Below are positions 61,960-64,000 of a stretch of 64,000 nt of DNA, one piece after another. The translations under genes and the position numbers were made by a program. The notes beneath the pieces were generated by a model, which had not been told where the DNA came from, did no database searches, and saw only the letters and a list, made by a program, of their open reading frames with translations. Origin of the DNA: Bacillota bacterium (GTDB lineage: Bacteria; Bacillota; Clostridia; Saccharofermentanales; Fastidiosipilaceae); assembly GCA_023388435.1 (NCBI GenBank), contig JAEWGG010000010.1, positions 82,735-146,734 on the forward strand, in the 5' to 3' direction. Each line of letters starts with the position of its first letter. Position 1 is the stretch's first letter.

Positions 61960-63648
61960 GTGAATCACCAGCACTACAGTCCGCGACCTCGCGTGCAGCT
62001 GCCAGAGCGCAGCTGGCCCGATAATATACTGAGCCAGGCTCCAGTCTGGTGCAGTGTGGATTTGCGTGATGGTAACCAGGCTCTGGAAAAGCCCATGTCT
62101 CTGGAGCAGAAGCTGGAATTTTTTCGCTGCCTCCTGCGCGTGGGCTTCCGTGAGATCGAGGTGGGATTCCCGGCCGCCGCAGAGACGGAGTATTTGTTTG
62201 TCCGCCAGCTCATCGAACGTGAGCAGGTTCCAGCTGACCTTTGGATACAGGTTTTGACCCAGGGCAAGCCCCATATTATCGATCGGACCGTGGAGTCCTT
62301 ACGGGGCGTCAGACAGGCCACCATCCATCTCTATGTCCCCGTGTCGGAGGCCCAGCGGAGACTGGTCTTTCAGATGGATCACAGGGCCTATAAGACCCTG
62401 GCCACGGAGGCGGCCAGCTATCTGTGTTCGGCAGTCCGCCCCCTACAGGAAGCGGGTTCCAGAATCCGTTTTGAGTTCACTGCGGAGAGCTTCAGTGGGG
62501 CGGACCTGGACTACGCTCTGGAACTGTGCCAAGAGGTGGCAGAGATACTGGGCGCGAGCAGGGAAGAGCCACTCGTCCTGAACCTGCCCAACACGGTTGA
62601 ACTGTCAGGCCCCCATATCTATGCAGACCAGATTGAATATTTCCTCCGCAATTTCCAGGATCCAGAACGGATCTGCCTGAGCGTCCACAGTCACAATGAT
62701 CGCGGGACGGGTGTGGCCGCCACAGAACTGGCGCTCCTGGCTGGGGCCCAACGTGTGGAAGGGACACTTTTTGGAAATGGCGAACGCACAGGCAATGCTG
62801 ATCTCTTAGTTCTGGCCATGAACTTACTGGCCTCGGGCGTGGATCCCAAATTGGATTTTTCCCAGCTTGATCAGGTCGTAGACACCTACGAGCGCTGTAC
62901 AGGAATGACTGTAGCTCCCAGGCATCCCTATGCGGGAGCCCTGGTCTATACAGCTTTTTCCGGCTCACACCAGGACGCCATTAAGAAGAGTCTGGACAGC
63001 CTCAAGCCAGGTGAAATCTGGGATATACCGTATCTGCCCATCGACCCCCAGGACATCGGTCGAGACTATGAACCCCTCATCCGTATCAATGCCCAGTCGG
63101 GCAAGGCGGGCCTCGCCTATGTCATGCAACGGCACTTCGGGATTGATCTGCCCCAGACCTTTGCCCAGGAATTCTCCAGGCTGGTCACGGACGTGTCGGA
63201 CCGGGGGCAAAAAAGCCTCTCGGCCCAGAAGCTCAAGGAGCTGTTCTGGGAGGAATATGTGAATGGTAAAGACCCTCTGGAACTCTGCTCCTATGATGAA
63301 AAGACACTGGACGAACATCATATCCGGCTGCGCTGTGTCCTAAAATTGGGTGCAGAACAACATAATTTGGAAGCTGAAGGAACGGGTCTACTGGATGCCT
63401 TTGCTCAGATATTAAAATCGATATTTAAAGAGCAATTTAGCGTGCGCACATTTCGCCAGCAAGACATACTCAGCCAGCGCAGTCCAGCCTGCTCACGGGC
63501 CCTGAGCTTCGTGCGTGTCCGGGTCGGATCTGACTACGTCAATGCCTGCGGCCTGAGCTTTAGCGTCAGCCGCTCGTCCTTGCGCGCCCTGGTATCAGCG
63601 GCGAATCGTGCGATGAAGCTGGGATTTTTGAGGCAAACTGAGGACTGA
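61960..63648 (+). CDS. leuA: 2-isopropylmalate synthase, long class II type
   Basis: Condenses 2-ketoisovalerate with acetyl-CoA, the first committed step of leucine synthesis. The 562-residue protein has a TIM barrel with WCSVDLRDGNQAL (metal Asp and catalytic Arg), ESFSGADLDY, the metal His pair in SVHSHNDRG and GNGERTGN, then a linker and a C-terminal regulatory domain ending near the stop. The length matches the LeuA2 type found in Actinobacteria and some Clostridia. Start GTG 61960; the GGAAGGGG site lies about 12 bases away. No other leucine gene is visible. Confidence 0.93.
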   Translation: MNHQHYSPRPRVQLPERSWPDNILSQAPVWCSVDLRDGNQALEKPMSLEQKLEFFRCLLRVGFREIEVGFPAAAETEYLFVRQLIEREQVPADLWIQVLTQGKPHIIDRTVESLRGVRQATIHLYVPVSEAQRRLVFQMDHRAYKTLATEAASYLCSAVRPLQEAGSRIRFEFTAESFSGADLDYALELCQEVAEILGASREEPLVLNLPNTVELSGPHIYADQIEYFLRNFQDPERICLSVHSHNDRGTGVAATELALLAGAQRVEGTLFGNGERTGNADLLVLAMNLLASGVDPKLDFSQLDQVVDTYERCTGMTVAPRHPYAGALVYTAFSGSHQDAIKKSLDSLKPGEIWDIPYLPIDPQDIGRDYEPLIRINAQSGKAGLAYVMQRHFGIDLPQTFAQEFSRLVTDVSDRGQKSLSAQKLKELFWEEYVNGKDPLELCSYDEKTLDEHHIRLRCVLKLGAEQHNLEAEGTGLLDAFAQILKSIFKEQFSVRTFRQQDILSQRSPACSRALSFVRVRVGSDYVNACGLSFSVSRSSLRALVSAANRAMKLGFLRQTED

Positions 63649-63920
63649 CAGCGCTCCACCTATCAGTTTTCTGTTTTTAATAAGGACCTCCAGGAGCGCC
63701 ATCAGACAAATTTAATCAAGAGGACATAGAGCTTTTCAGAGACTCAGATGAATCTGGGCCCTGCTGAAAAAATCCAAATACGCTGTGGGCGGCACGGAAT
63801 CCAGCCCACAGCGCCAGCAGCTGGAACTCCAGCTTGTAAGGTCTGGCCCTGAAGGCTGTTAGGCTACGGGCTGACAGCAGAAGCTTGGAACTGGCAAACA
63901 GCCTGCTGGAAACGCCACAG
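63649..63920 (+). other. Structured non-coding stretch after leuA
   Basis: No credible gene is seen here. CGCTGTGGGC (63781-63790) pairs perfectly with GCCCACAGCG (63804-63813); AGCTGG (63819-63824) pairs with CCAGCT (63829-63834); GCGCTCC (63651-63657) pairs with GGAGCGC (63693-63699). On the minus strand the 10-bp stem is followed after a few bases by TTTTTT, so it may end a minus-strand transcript. An 84-codon minus-strand frame (63716-63970) has no binding site and looks non-coding. Confidence 0.45.
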
Positions 63921-63923
63921 AGG

Positions 63924-63952
63924 CTGACAGCTTCAGATACTTCGGCTATACT
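63924..63952 (+). promoter_or_regulatory. Promoter at right edge
   Basis: CTGACA (63924-63929), 17-base spacer, TATACT (63947-63952). The transcript would start near 63959 and read out of the window through the inverted repeat. Confidence 0.65.
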
Positions 63953-63966
63953 AAATAAAACCCTCT

Positions 63967-64000
63967 CCACAACAACAAAATTATTATTTTGTTGTTGTGG
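63967..64000. repeat. Perfect 15-bp inverted repeat at window edge
   Basis: Arms 63967-63981 and 63986-64000 are exact inverted repeats with the loop TATT. It begins about eight bases after the predicted transcript start, so it may be an operator or a 5' hairpin. Confidence 0.85.

Noticed and set aside
63716..63970. 84-codon minus-strand frame at the right edge
   Set aside because: No ribosome binding site, starts inside the inverted repeat, and overlaps hairpins; no family resemblance seen.

Overview
This window reads as one contiguous stretch of chromosome from a GC-rich member of the Bacillota, probably an obligately anaerobic clostridial lineage. The evidence is Gram-positive gene order (rplU-prp-rpmA-obgE; rpsO-pnp; rplS-rbgA-rnhB; recA-recX-rimO-pgsA; acpP-rnc-smc-ftsY; miaB-mutS-mutL-miaA and a Sm-like gene), an L27 precursor with a Prp-cleavable N-terminus, a MutL carrying the endonuclease motif, and oxygen-detoxifying rubredoxin and flavodiiron protein. 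I cannot name the genus. No phage, insertion sequence, CRISPR array or rRNA was seen. Most genes lie on the + strand, and most gaps are short.

Region by region. 1-5.1 kb: the tail of an unknown gene, a family 4 uracil-DNA glycosylase, a CcdA-like membrane protein, an alpha-oxoamine synthase resembling serine palmitoyltransferase, an AlaX-type tRNA editing enzyme and a TlpA-like thioredoxin. 5.1-12.3 kb: ribosomal and translation genes (rplU, prp, rpmA, obgE), rubredoxin, murC, rpsO and pnp, punctuated by clear promoters and terminators. 12.3-18 kb: a glutaredoxin/DJ-1 fusion, a SleB-like wall hydrolase, a MATE exporter and a flavodiiron protein. 18-27.4 kb: a His-Gln-Lys tRNA cluster, rplS-rbgA-rnhB-yraN, an aminotransferase, a cysteine desulfurase paired with thiI, glyA and rarA. 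27.4-37.2 kb: mixed metabolic, regulatory and unknown genes, ligA, a LytTR/DUF3021 pair, and tRNA-Leu and tRNA-Trp as single units. 37.2-47.5 kb: rnhA, a Nudix hydrolase, a very long ftsK/spoIIIE, cinA, recA, recX, rimO and pgsA. 47.5-63.6 kb: acpP, rnc, smc, ftsY, an SDR reductase, miaB, mutS, mutL, miaA, a divergent Hfq-like gene and a leuA-type synthase. The window ends in a structured non-coding stretch with a good promoter followed at once by a perfect inverted repeat.

How the genes fit together. Most encode information processing: ribosome assembly (RbgA, Obg, Prp/L27), RNA decay and processing (PNPase, RNase III, RNases HI and HII), tRNA modification and proofreading (ThiI with its desulfurase, MiaA, MiaB, AlaX), chromosome handling (SMC, FtsK, RecA/RecX, RarA, LigA) and mismatch repair (MutS/MutL). 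Redox genes (CcdA and TlpA-like proteins, the glutaredoxin/DJ-1 fusion, rubredoxin, flavodiiron protein) suggest an anaerobe that copes with transient oxygen and thiol stress.

The housekeeping content is ordinary. The most promising oddities are the small Sm-fold candidate at the hfq locus, a RecA with a lengthened L2 DNA-binding loop, the glutaredoxin/DJ-1 fusion, the serine-palmitoyltransferase-like enzyme, the roughly 640-residue FtsK linker, and the promoter plus palindrome at the right edge. I found no convincing wholly new multi-gene system.
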